Positions 21,721-31,156 of a stretch of DNA of 64,000 nucleotides are shown here, piece by piece. The notes beneath the pieces were generated by a model. It saw only the letters and a program-made list of their open reading frames with translations. It was not told the origin of the DNA and did no database searches. Each line of letters opens with the position of its first letter. Position 1 is the first letter of the stretch. The translations under genes were made by a program, and so were the position numbers. The stretch comes from Chionoecetes opilio (lineage: Eukaryota > Arthropoda > Malacostraca > Decapoda > Majidae), in NCBI GenBank assembly GCA_016584305.1, contig JACEEZ010007257.1:310001-374000 (forward strand), given 5' to 3'.

Positions 21721-22490
21721 CGCAAGAGATCCAAAGAAAGTTTCGGATCCTAACAATCTTATGGCAGAAATAAACTTTGAAGGGCTCTGTTTTATTATCC
21801 AATCTCCACAAAAATAATTACGTATCTGGAAAGAGGATAAATAATGGGCTTTATGACAAAGCTGAATGGGCTTTGTGAGAATATGTATATTAATTTATTT
21901 CAGATGTAAACCATTTTCCTCACCAGTCTGGTTCGAAATAGGCTAGTTTTTTTAAGTTAGGCTTTTTCTGTATAATATTAGCGATGCCAGCCCAGAACAG
22001 CTCTGGAGTGACGACTCGGACAGTGAAGCAGAGATGTGACTCTATATACATGTATACTGGTGAATCGGCCAACTGCCCGTGATTTGTTACAGGGACCTGA
22101 TGCGTGAATTATGGGTTGTGATGAGGTTTCGGGGACAGCCCCCAACAACTCTGCAACCGGAGATCTCTCTATGTACTACCTTTGCATATAGGGCCAAAGT
22201 TATTATCACAGTGATATTAATGTTTTGGCCTCTGTATTAGTCATAATTTGAATGTATATACTGTAAAACTTTTTTGGCATACCTTGTAGTCTCCAGTGTC
22301 ATTGCTCTTGTTCTGTTAATTATGTGTAATTAAAATAATTTCAGTAGCCCACTAGTCACCGCGTGAAGGTAATTCTGTGAAGGTTTTAAGTCTCGTTGGA
22401 AGTTCATATTTCTGGTCAATAAATTATTCGGATGAAAAACTGTGGTTCCTAGTTATTACAACCATTTTACCACTATTTACCTGGTGCTCT
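21721..22490. other. No gene seen; short inverted arms at the left end
   Basis: TTATGGCAGAAATAAACTTT at about 21764-21783 is the inverse of 21405-21427, so the CCTAA-rich block lies between short inverted arms. The rest to 22490 is AT-rich with no coding, RNA or repeat signal that I recognise. Confidence 0.5.
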
Positions 22491-22499
22491 CCATGTTTG

Positions 22500-23165
22500 T
22501 GCTATGTCTAGACATGTATTTCGCGGGGGTCGGAGCCCGACCCAATTTGAGGACTTCTGGCAAGGGGAAGACAACGGCTATTTTCAATAATTTGTTGGGC
22601 ATCTGCCATTTTACACTCGGGGAAAGCTACTTGTTAATTTGCAGTTGGTTCCGGTATCTCCAGCGTGTGCTAGCCTAGATAAGTGGCGGGGTTGTGGGGC
22701 CCATTTTAAAGGCTTCTGGCGGCACCTATGCAGTGAAATATTTGTCTGGCATGGGTCATTTCCTACTCTGGGGAATGTATTCATTCAATCTAAGTTGGTT
22801 CCATTCGGTATCTTCAATGTTTGTGCTAGCCTAGATAAGTGGCGGGGGTCGTGGGGCCCATTTTAAGGGCTTCTGGCGGCACCAAGGCAGAGGAATGTTT
22901 GTCTGGCATGGGTCATTTCCTACTCTGGGGATTGTACTCAATCATGTAAAAGCGGTTCCGATCGGTATCTTCGATATCTATGCTAGCTCGAAATTTTGGC
23001 CCTTTTTGGCCTTTCTGGCAGGGCCAAAACAGCGGGCTATTTGTCTGGCATTGGTCATTTTACACTCTGGGGGATGTACTATAGTACTTGGCCATGTAAA
23101 GTTGGTTTTATGTGGTACCTCCAATATCTATGGTAGCCCGAAAAAAGGGCCACTTTAAGGCCCCC
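22500..23165. repeat. Diverged ~156-bp tandem repeat, four to five units
   Basis: GCTAGCC-type anchors recur at 22669, 22825, 22982 and 23132, with an older unit near 22506. Shared words include GTCTGGCATGGGTCATTTCC and TGTGGGGCCCATTTTAA. The units are clearly diverged from one another. Reading frames within are not conserved. Confidence 0.85.
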
Positions 23166-23301
23166 CAGGGGTCACACGCAACCAGTGGTACCCGGTAGAA
23201 GGCCATTTCAAAACATCCCACGCTACACCTGAGATGTCCACATACTCCAATATTGGTATCCTTCCCACATCTAGGCTGAAGGCCCCTGGCTGCCGGTCTA
23301 G

Positions 23302-23912
23302 TAATATTGATAAGTGCAGCGTTATGAATGTTTGTAGAAAAAACCCTGGTAATAGATAGGCTACACCATACGCAATGTATCGCTGAAAATATCAGAAGGT
23401 GAAAAAGATCTTGGAGTAAGGGTGAGCCCAGACATCTGACCTAGGAAACAATGCATTGATTAATTACCAGAAGTGTTAAAAGTAGAAGTGCGGAAGTTAT
23501 TCTAAAGCTTTATCTGGCTCTAGTCAGACCTCACCTAGACTATGCAGTTCAGTTTTGGTCTCCATATTGCAGGATGGATATAGCCTTGTTAGAATCAGTG
23601 CAGAGAAGGAAGATCAAAATTATTCAAGGGATGCGTAACTTTAGTTATGAGAAGAGATTGAAGCTATTAAAGTTACACTCACTCGAGAGACGCAGAGTAA
23701 GGGAGAGACGCAGAGTAAGGGGCGATCTGATAGAAGTTTTTAAGTGGATAAAGGGATTTAATAAAGGAGTAGGAAAAGTTCTTACGGCTATTAACCAGGG
23801 TAGAACAAGAAGTAACGGATTCAAGCTGGAAAAGCGTAGATTTAAAAAAGAAATAGGGAAAAACTGGTTCACAAATAGGGTGGTGAATGAATGGAATGGA
23901 CTCAGTAGACAG
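23302..23912 (+). pseudogene. CR1-like LINE 3' fragment, interrupted by a hAT element
   Basis: Starts in the RT C-terminus (matching 20565 onward of the longer copy) and includes a 137-residue open stretch with LLKLHSLERRRVRERRRVRG, a short internal duplication, and NWFTNRVVNEWNGLSRQVV, the C-terminal motif of the family. The fragment stops at the hAT target site GTAGTTAG and continues for about 23 bp after 26251. Confidence 0.85.
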
Positions 23913-24508
23913 GTAGTTAGCAAAGGTGGGCATTCCGCAATTTTAGTCCGCAATTCCGCAATTCCGCAACTTACGGAATGGTAATTCGGTTGCGGAATTG
24001 CGCAACTACGGATGCCTGAAAAAATTGCGGAATTGCGAATTGCGGACCGCCAAAATTTTGAAACGCAATCGCAATAACTTGTGGAATGGGTAATTCGGTT
24101 GCGGAATTGCGCAATTACGGATGCCTGAAAAAAATGCAGAATTGCGGGTTGCGGACCGCCAAAATTTTGAAACGCAATCGCAAGAATTGTGACGGTCACC
24201 ACCTTCAAAGTGGCAAGTGCCCGCGTGAACATAAGTTCCCACCAAATATTGTGGAGACGACACTGCCAACTGCCAACTTGCCAAGTGTAGCACAGTCACT
24301 CAGTCAGTGCGTGCTGGAACTTGGGATTGAGAGCGTGTACGCTGGCCGTGTGTGTGATTAGTTGCCACAGAGAGCTTCACCGAGAGGTGTCACTCGGGTG
24401 ATTTAACATGGCGCGCCATTTTGATTTCATGGACGGCAGCGATCCTAGCGGTGGGTGCACTGAGGTGGCTCTGTGTTTGTTTATACGAATGTCGCCCGGC
24501 TCGTTCTG

Positions 24509-24597
24509 ATGGCAGGCTGTGATGCATTTGGGTGCAGTAACAAGAAATGCGCGCACAAACAGCTCCATTTCTTTCGGTTTCCCAAAGATAAAGAAAG
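24509..24597 (+). CDS. THAP-type zinc-finger first exon (partial)
   Basis: ATG opens MAGCDAFGCSNKKC followed by HFFRFPKDKER. The spacing C-x4-C and the FPKD motif are those of the N-terminal half of a C2CH THAP domain. The exon stops inside a codon at a GTAGGT donor (24598), which suits a first exon. THAP domains bind DNA in P-type transposases and in host transcription factors; the inverted-repeat setting favours a transposon origin. The next exon is not visible within the element, so this is a remnant or an internally deleted copy. Confidence 0.7.
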
Positions 24598-24775
24598 GTA
24601 GGTACAGATTTACTTGTGTTATGATGTTAGATATGTAATAAAAAGCAAACAAACTGAGAATAGTCTTGGGGTACAGACGAGGTTGGATTTTGGAGGGAAA
24701 CAGCAATGTCAGCATGACCCCGCCTGACCTGGCCTAAATCTAACCAAGTCCCGCGGACCGAGACAGTACTACCTA

Positions 24776-25252
24776 CCGTAGATAACACTAAAGTCGCCAG
24801 GACAGCGCTTTTTTTCGATGTACAGATGTCAGGTGGCGTTAATACTTACATTTCTACATCCATGATTTCAGGAAAGTTAGAAGGGGCTATCTGGAGAGTC
24901 TGTGTCATTTTGTGTCTTCATCTGTGTCATATTATGGCTATAAATGAACAAATGACCAAAATATCAACCGAGTGGCGACCTACACTAAGATCGCCAGCTA
25001 GTGTTTATGTTCTGAGTGTCCTCCCTCCGTCGTCGTCGCCCGAAAAAAAAACGAGTAGCGAAATTTTATACCGTATATACTTGCAGATACAAAGCATAAA
25101 ACAACACTGAAACAGGATAGATTATACAGTCATGATATAAACTACTGTGTATCATCTTCAGTGGCACATACACAGCAGTAGTGATGCTATCATTCGTAAT
25201 ATATGGCGGCTGGCGACATTATTGCAGCTGGCGACTAAAGTGTTATCTACGG
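24776..25252. mobile_element. TA-flanked miniature inverted-repeat element
   Basis: Ends CCGTAGATAACACT with AAGTCGCCAG are inverted at 25225-25252. TA lies on each side (24774-24775 and 25253-25254), as in Tc1/mariner-type insertions. No transposase. Inner copies of the GTCGCC/GGCGAC words occur near 24975 and 25205. Confidence 0.75.
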
Positions 25253-25257
25253 TAGAT

Positions 25258-25368
25258 GGTATCCGGTTATTTCGCCCACATGTCAGTTCGCCCACACCAA
25301 TAGGTCGTTTCGCCCAAAGTCAGTTCGCCCACTCGGTGGAGTCATTTCGCCCACATTAGATAACTCCT
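25258..25368. repeat. TTCGCCCAC-motif cluster
   Basis: Five TTCGCCCA boxes occur in about 100 bp after GTATCCGG. The inverse arrangement (TGGGCGAAATGACCGGATACC) lies at about 26738-26761 with another box near 27118. This looks like the terminal region of a DNA-transposon family, with one arm inside hAT element 1 and the other outside it. Confidence 0.6.
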
Positions 25369-25826
25369 TTACTGTGCAAGTATTTCATGCACTTATAAAC
25401 AGTCTATCAAATTAAACTTCAGTTCAACATATAACAATTGACGGTATTATTCTAGTGTTTGGCCATACTCCCCCCTCTCCCCCAAAACAAGCTTGGGAAC
25501 CTGGGAGAATGCAGGATATATGGCTGGGGTAAAATCAATCCCCCCAAATTTCTCCCCAAACGCAAATTTTTCCCCCAAATGGGAACCCGCCCCAAATTTA
25601 GGGGGAACTCCCAAGTCTAGGAACCCTGTAACCACTTCAGTTCATTCTTTTAACGTAATACTACATATATTTGCGTCTTAGGGTATTGAAAAGGCACAAC
25701 ACCGTGCACAGTAATGATATAAGCATTGTGACACTTTTGACGGAATGCACCATCCGCATAGCGGCGCCACCTGTTCAAAATCCAAAATGGCGCGGCCTGA
25801 GTGACACCTCTCTGTGAAGCTCTCTG

Positions 25827-25886
25827 GCTGCCAACCTCCACATGCTGAACCAGAAGAAGTGGGAGGAGGAGGAAGAGGAAGATTAG
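25827..25886 (+). pseudogene. Possible hAT transposase C-terminal codons
   Basis: One frame reads ANLHMLNQKKWEEEEEED followed by TAG. A short acidic tail after an N-L-H-x-L segment resembles the end of some hAT transposases, and it lies inside hAT element 1. The evidence is short and the call is tentative. The ~220 bp after it, to about 26104, hold no gene. Confidence 0.4.
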
Positions 25887-26279
25887 TAGATTACTTAGAT
25901 TAGTGATTACTAACCAGTAGACTGTGAAGTGTAAAAGTAAAGAAAAACACTAAAAGAGACAAAGACTTAATTGTGAAGGACAAGTAACAAGTATAGACAG
26001 AAACAGAATAGGAATACAGAAGTATTGAACACTAATAAAGAGTCTAGAGACATATTTTGTTTTAATTGTAGGTGTTTTGTTTTAATTGTAGGTGTCAACA
26101 TTAGTTTGCGGAATTGCGGAATTGCGATTGCGAAAAGGCCTATCTGAAAAAAATTGCGGAATTGCGATTGCGGACTGGTGCAGGTCGGAATTGCGGAATT
26201 GCGATTGCGGAATTGGAAAAAAAAATTGCGATGCCCACCTCTGGTAGTTAGTACGGAGTGATTGGGGAGCTTTAATTGT

Positions 26280-26690
26280 TAACTAATAATTAATTAATTT
26301 ATAATTTTTCGTTAATTAATAATTAACGAAAATTGCCTAACCAAAATAAACCTAACCTAACCAAAATTAACCTACCCTAGCAGGGGGCTTGACCCACCGA
26401 TATGCTAACCTAACCAAATCTAACCTAAGCTAACCTAACCTAACCAAATTTAACCTATCCTAACCTAACCAATTCTAATCTAACCTAACCTAACCAAATC
26501 TAACCTAAGCTAACCTAACCTAACCAAATTTAACCTATCCTAACCTAACCAATTCTAATCTAACCTAACCTAACCAAATCTAACCTAAACTACCCAAATC
26601 TAACCTACCCTAACCTAACCTAAACAAATCTAACCTAACCTCCTAGCAGGGGTTTGGGGGTTCTCGACACACTAAACAAATATAACCTAA
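26280..26690. repeat. Degenerate CCTAA (telomere-like) interstitial array
   Basis: After a short AT-rich palindrome (TTAATTAATAATTAACG area, 26280-26332) come many AACCTAACCTAACC words with AAAT and GCT interruptions. Part of the array is duplicated in ~120-bp blocks (26399-26460 and 26500-26560). The complement is TTAGG, the ancestral arthropod telomere repeat. Confidence 0.8.
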
Positions 26691-26837
26691 CCTCCTAGCT
26701 CCTATAGACTCCATAGTTTGGGCGAAATGACTCCATAGTGTGGGCGAAATGACCGGATACCAACCTAACCATTACTGTCGGCGAGTTTTCCCGATTTGTG
26801 TAGGGACAAAAATATCGGTAGACGACAGTACCATGCA

Positions 26838-26970
26838 GGTACCATGAGGCAAGGATGGGTAATGTCACCGTGGTTATGCAACTTGTTTATGGATGGAGTA
26901 ATAAGATAAATCAAAGCAAAGGTTGGTGATGTTGGTATAGACTCAAGAGCATTCATTGGCTCGTCAAGTA
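26838..26970 (+). pseudogene. LINE reverse transcriptase scrap
   Basis: One frame reads MRQGWVMSPWLCNLFMDGVI, then a stop and IKAKVGDVG. This matches the RQGC-x-SP-x-LFNLFMD motif of non-LTR reverse transcriptases in a family distinct from the RTE copies here. Nothing else of the element is recognisable; flanking bases 26762-27157 hold no gene. Confidence 0.65.
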
Positions 26971-27157
26971 ACACTTAAATCATGATGTAGCACTACTTAT
27001 TATGAGGAAAGACAACAAAAGGAACTCAATTAATAAGGTATTTTAATACTATCATAACCATGAATATGTACAACCTACAAAGAGAAGATTACGACGATGA
27101 AAAAAATTCGAGTTGTTTTGGGCGAAATTGATAGTTCAGGTGCTATATTTCCGTGCT

Positions 27158-27385
27158 CACTGACAACATAGAGAAGACCTGAGGTGATGGTTGATGTGCG
27201 AAGGCTTCTAAACCAGGTAAAAGTCACAGCAGAGTCTCATTAAGAAGTAAGCAAGTGGTAGGGACACATTACGTACCTACCAGTTGCTTACCTTTTGACG
27301 AGGCTCTGTTATGACTCTGTTTTCTTGGTTTAGAAGCCTCTGCACATCAGCCATTACCTCAGGTCTTCTCTATAGTGTTGTCAGC
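27158..27385. repeat. Near-perfect palindrome (foldback, ~228 bp)
   Basis: Arms beginning CACTGACAACA and containing AGAGAAGACCTGAGGT, GGCTTCTAAACCA and a GTAAGCAA segment are inverted around a centre near 27275-27285. The whole could fold into one hairpin. No coding content. Confidence 0.85.
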
Positions 27386-27406
27386 GAGAACAGAGCACAG
27401 TAATAT

Positions 27407-28422
27407 CAATCAATCATTGCGGGCATACGCCGGGGGGCGCGTCGCCTCGCCCACCCTACGACGCCACTCCCGAGGGTCACCACGCGCGAGTTCCCATGCA
27501 GGCTCCTTTCCCATACCAAGCAGCTCTCGACAAGAAACATCAACTTGCCCCAGCCACGAGCCTTGTGGGCGCCCCCTTGGCCTCCTCCACGCCGGATTGT
27601 CTCTTACAGATACAACCCGATGGGAAGGATCGGTTTCAGGGTAGTGTGACACATGTCCATATAGCCGAAGTTGGCGCTGACGGACTATGCAGGTAATAGG
27701 CCTCGATTCAGTCTCACGGTGCAATCGCTGATTTGACACGTAATCATCCCAGCGATACCTCATGATTCTGCGAAGACACTTATTACCAAAGGCATTGATT
27801 CGTCTCTTCAAGTCACTATTTAGTGTCCATGTCTCACAACCATAGAGTAAGATAGGGATCACAAGCGATTTGAAGATCCGGATCTTTGTCCTCCTGCACA
27901 GGTACCGACAACGCCAAATACTCCCGCTGAGCGAGTCCATAACACCGTGGGCTATGCCAATCCGCCGTAAGACTTCTTGACGTGACCCGCCGTCATTATG
28001 GACTGCGCTACCAAGGTATGTAAAACTTTCCAAGATCTCAATGTCCTCGCCACACGCATGAACAGACTGTACTGCTTCATCTAGTAAGTCTCCAAAAACC
28101 TGGACCTTGGTCTTGAGCCAGGAGACCTCAAGTCCCAAAGGCTTTGCCTCCTCGTGCAGCGCCTCGCCATCACCAGGACCTCCAGCGACTCAGCAAAGAT
28201 TACTGCATCATCGGCAAAAACAAGATCAGTGATCTTGGTGTTGCCAACGGATGCTCCACAATCACTTTGATCTACAACCTTGTCCAATACCCAGTCCATA
28301 CAAGCGTTGAAAAGTGATGGGGCAAGGACGCACCCCTGCCTCACTCTTGCATTCACAGGAAAGAAGCCGGATACACCTGCCCCACACTTCACAGCACTCT
28401 CAGTCCCAGAATACAGACCAGT
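27407..28422 (-). mobile_element. RTE-type LINE copy 2, 5'-truncated, 10-bp TSD
   Basis: ACAGTAATAT flanks both ends (27397-27406 and 28423-28432). The low-coordinate end carries the ATTG tail. The minus strand encodes the RT C-terminal half (VRQGCVLAPSLFNACMDWV, LVFADDAVIFAESLEVL) and the C-terminal domain with YGCETWTL and a HVSHYPETDPS stretch. The 242-residue frame 27410-28138 is open. Very similar to copies 1 and 3. Confidence 0.95.
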
Positions 28423-28432
28423 ACAGTAATAT

Positions 28433-28584
28433 GGCACCTGGAATATCAATTTCGCGCAAAATAACTCGAAATTCTTCCATCGCCGTAGTTTTCCCTTGGT
28501 AGGTCCACCCGCGGCGACCCCGCCTTATCCCCACAATGCACCGATGTAAACAAACCGTGACGTAGTTATTTCTGGGGCCCATTA
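28433..28584. other. Spacer; nothing recognised
   Basis: About 150 bp between RTE copy 2 and the long-TIR nuclease element. No gene or repeat seen. Confidence 0.5.
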
Positions 28585-28878
28585 GGCTGTAACTCCTGTT
28601 CTAAGTACAGTAAAAGGATGAAATTGGTGTCTAAATATATGTTTTAGAGACCAAGGAAGTGGATTATGATGTTATTGGATCGTTTGGCGGCCATCTTGAT
28701 GGCATAAATCCAATATGGCCGCCAAAAATACATGTAAAAATGCCAAAATCACACAAAATCGCACCAAAAACTAAATAATCGGTTGTGAAATACAATTGAA
28801 CAATGATCTTGCTGTTTATGCAAGGTCACAACTTTTGCCGCAAAGAAGAAACGTCTAACAGTCGAGGATAATGTCGTC

Positions 28879-30453
28879 ATGAACCAAGAGGCTATATACG
28901 CTCGGGTGATTGGCCTTCTGGTGAGCCAGCGCAATCTCGATCTGGAACAAGTCCTCTCCACAGAGCTAACTGGATATCCGCCCTCGATGTTTCAAGCTGA
29001 TGGCCAGATGCGAGTGGCAACAGGAAAAGCTACACTGAAAAAGAACCTCCAGGTAGAAGTTTCACAACGCCTAATCACAAGCCCAACATCTATGGTGGTT
29101 GATGTGTCCGCTCTTCTGTGGACATTAGAATGGCCATCCCAAGGAACCGTTGACACGTTCATATCGGTGTTCAAGGCCTGGGTCAACGCGAGGTTGCTTG
29201 AAGCTGATGTCCACCTGTGCTTCGATCGCTATTTTGAATACTCTACAAAGAGCAGCACCAGATCGGCTCAAGCCAACGCTACCCGGGTCCATCAGCTCGA
29301 ACGGAAAACTCCACTGCCGGCTCGGGACGCAGTACTTAAGAACTCAGCCAATAAGAAACAGCTCAACACTCTGCTTTGCGATGCGATCCTGAGTGATGAT
29401 AACTTCCTGCAGCATGCGACACAGAACCACCAGTTGGTGGTTACTGGGGAAAACGACATGCCCACGCAGGTATCGAAGGGTCGTAAGTCGCCTCGTCTGG
29501 ACCTAGCATCAACACATGAAGAAGCTGACATACTCATCACTCAACAGGCCATCCACCTTGCAAAAGAAGATCCAGAATCACACGTGCGGGTCGTGTGTGA
29601 CGACACAGACGTGTTCGCGTTACTTGCTTACTACTACTTGAGTGAGAAGCTCCAGTCATCATTGACGATGCAGTCTCCAATCATGGGTCGGTCGTGCATT
29701 GACGTGAAGGAAACCGTCCGTAAACATTCAGCAATCGTACCCGAGCTCTTGGCGCTTCATGCTCTAACTGGCTGTGATTCAGTTGCTGCGACTTATGGAA
29801 TTGGGTAAACAAAAGCAATCGCTGTGGCTCGAAAAGGCTACACTCTGGATCAGCTTGGTAAACCCTTGGCAAATATCGTTGAAGTCACCGAACAAGCAAC
29901 AGCTTTCATGGGTGCGTGCTATGGCATTACAACTCCCACCTCTTCGATGACCAAGATCCGCCAGAAGCTATGGACACAGAAGACTGGCAAATCGACAGCA
30001 GCACCGAAGCTGTGTAGTTTGCCCCCAACTACAGAAGCGTTTGAGCAGAACGTTCGTAGAGCACACCACCAAGTCGCTCACTGGTACAGTGCCCTGAGTG
30101 GGGATCCACCAACTCTCGCTGCAGTGGAACACGGGTGGGAAGCTGATGACGTCCTCTCATTAAACAAGTGTCTCATCCCTCGAAATATGGAGGACGGTGT
30201 ATCCTACGCCCCGGAGCACATTCTCAAGCTGGTCAGATGTGGCTGCACATCTGAGCGAGCATGTAGAGGTGGGAAATGTGGCTGTATGGGGCGCCAACTT
30301 CCATGCACGATGTTCTGCACCTGCAGTGGTGGTACTGCCTGTTCCAATCCATTCAACATCACTGAGAGTGCAACAGATCATGCCGATATCCCTGATGACA
30401 GCGATGAGGCAAACGACCGAGCAATGGATGTCGACGATGAGGACGATGAATAG
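28879..30453 (+). CDS. FEN1/XPG-like nuclease domain with CXC-like zinc-binding tail, one in-frame stop
   Basis: About 524 codons in one frame, broken only by TAA at 29806. Acidic motifs fall in the order seen in FEN1/XPG-type nucleases: VVDVSALLW (D75), HLCFDRYFE (D116), THEEADILI (214-217), VCDDTDVFALL (241-244), ALTGCDSVAATYGIG (D300), where the last pair resembles the G-x-D and G-I-G helix-hairpin-helix region. The C-terminal half has a cysteine cluster (about residues 454-488: CGC, C, CGC, C, CTC, C), like a CXC zinc-binding motif, and an acidic tail. The frame is open upstream of the chosen ATG to a TGA near 28802, so the true start or an upstream exon is uncertain. Function in mobility is inference. 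Confidence 0.75.
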
Positions 30454-30599
30454 TTCCTAGATATAAGATATTTGGTCCATTGGGGCATTAATTTAGCTTC
30501 ATTTATTAGAGTATAACATGTATAATATGTATTGATATAACGTTGAAACATTTGGGCAACGTGAAGATGCCAAATTGTTGCATTTATTATTAGTATTAT

Positions 30600-30656
30600 T
30601 AGTATTTATACTACATATTATTATTTATATTATTATTATTATTATTGTTATTATTA

Positions 30657-30717
<61 letters not shown>

Positions 30718-30740
30718 CATTATTATTATTATTATTATCG
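30600..30740. repeat. ATT trinucleotide microsatellite
   Basis: Long ATT run with few interruptions, inside the nuclease element, downstream of the gene. Confidence 0.95.
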
Positions 30741-31156
30741 GTAGTATCATATACTTTACATGTATGTCTACTTTTAAGTCACGCCAATGTCATGTTTGAG
30801 AGATGATAATTATTACAATAAATGTTGTCCGATTCTAAATAGATTTGTTTTCTTTTATTTTGCTTGCTATCATAATCAATATGGCTTGTAAACTGGCGAA
30901 TGACTATTATATGCTTTACAAGCACATATATATATACAGACACTTTATAATTCAACTGCATGTACAACAGATTATATTAGTTTTAGTGTAATTTTGGCTT
31001 TTTTACAGGTATTTTGGCGGCCATATTAGATTAATGCCATCAATATGGCCGCCAAATGATCCAATAACATCATAATCCACTTCCTTGGTCTCTAAAACAT
31101 ATATTTAGACACCAATTGAATCCTTGTACTGTACTTAGAACAGGAGTTACAGCCTA

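Larger units (their letters stand above)
24368..25826. mobile_element. Inverted-repeat element with a THAP exon, nested in hAT element 1
   Basis: The ends share CAGAGAGCTTCAC and GAGAGGTGTCACTC in inverted order, then CGCGCCATTTTG. Flanks GTTGCCA and GCTGCCA are an imperfect duplication (one mismatch). About 140 bp inside the left end lies a short exon encoding the start of a THAP zinc finger, which suggests a P-element-like or other THAP-bearing transposon. The rest of any transposase is missing, and a TA-flanked miniature element occupies the centre. Confidence 0.6.
23921..26243. mobile_element. hAT-superfamily element 1 with 8-bp TSD, carrying nested insertions
   Basis: Termini are CAAAGGTGGGCAT and, inverted, CAGAGGTGGGCAT. 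GTAGTTAG flanks both ends (23913-23920 and 26244-26251), the 8-bp duplication of hAT elements. Both subterminal regions are packed with TTGCGGAATTGCG repeats. The interior holds another inverted-repeat element (24368-25826). Just after it, 25827-25886 reads like the acidic C-terminus of a hAT transposase. The element is an internally deleted copy. Confidence 0.9.
28585..31154 (+). mobile_element. DNA transposon with ~145-bp TIRs encoding a FEN/XPG-like nuclease
   Basis: The first ~145 bp are inverted at about 31010-31154 with about seven mismatches. TA lies on each side (28583-28584 and 31155-31156). Each TIR starts GGCTGTAACTCCTG and ends with an internal palindrome, TTTGGCGGCCAT facing ATGGCCGCCAAA. 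The only visible gene (28879-30453) is a predicted nuclease with a cysteine-rich tail; no DDE transposase motifs are seen. An ATT repeat fills 30600-30740. Matched TIRs on both sides of one gene argue for a mobile element. Confidence 0.8.

Noticed and set aside
24086..24361. 91-residue frame in the hAT subterminal repeats
   Set aside because: Its sequence is translation of the TTGCGGAATTGCG repeats and leader of the element, not a conserved protein.
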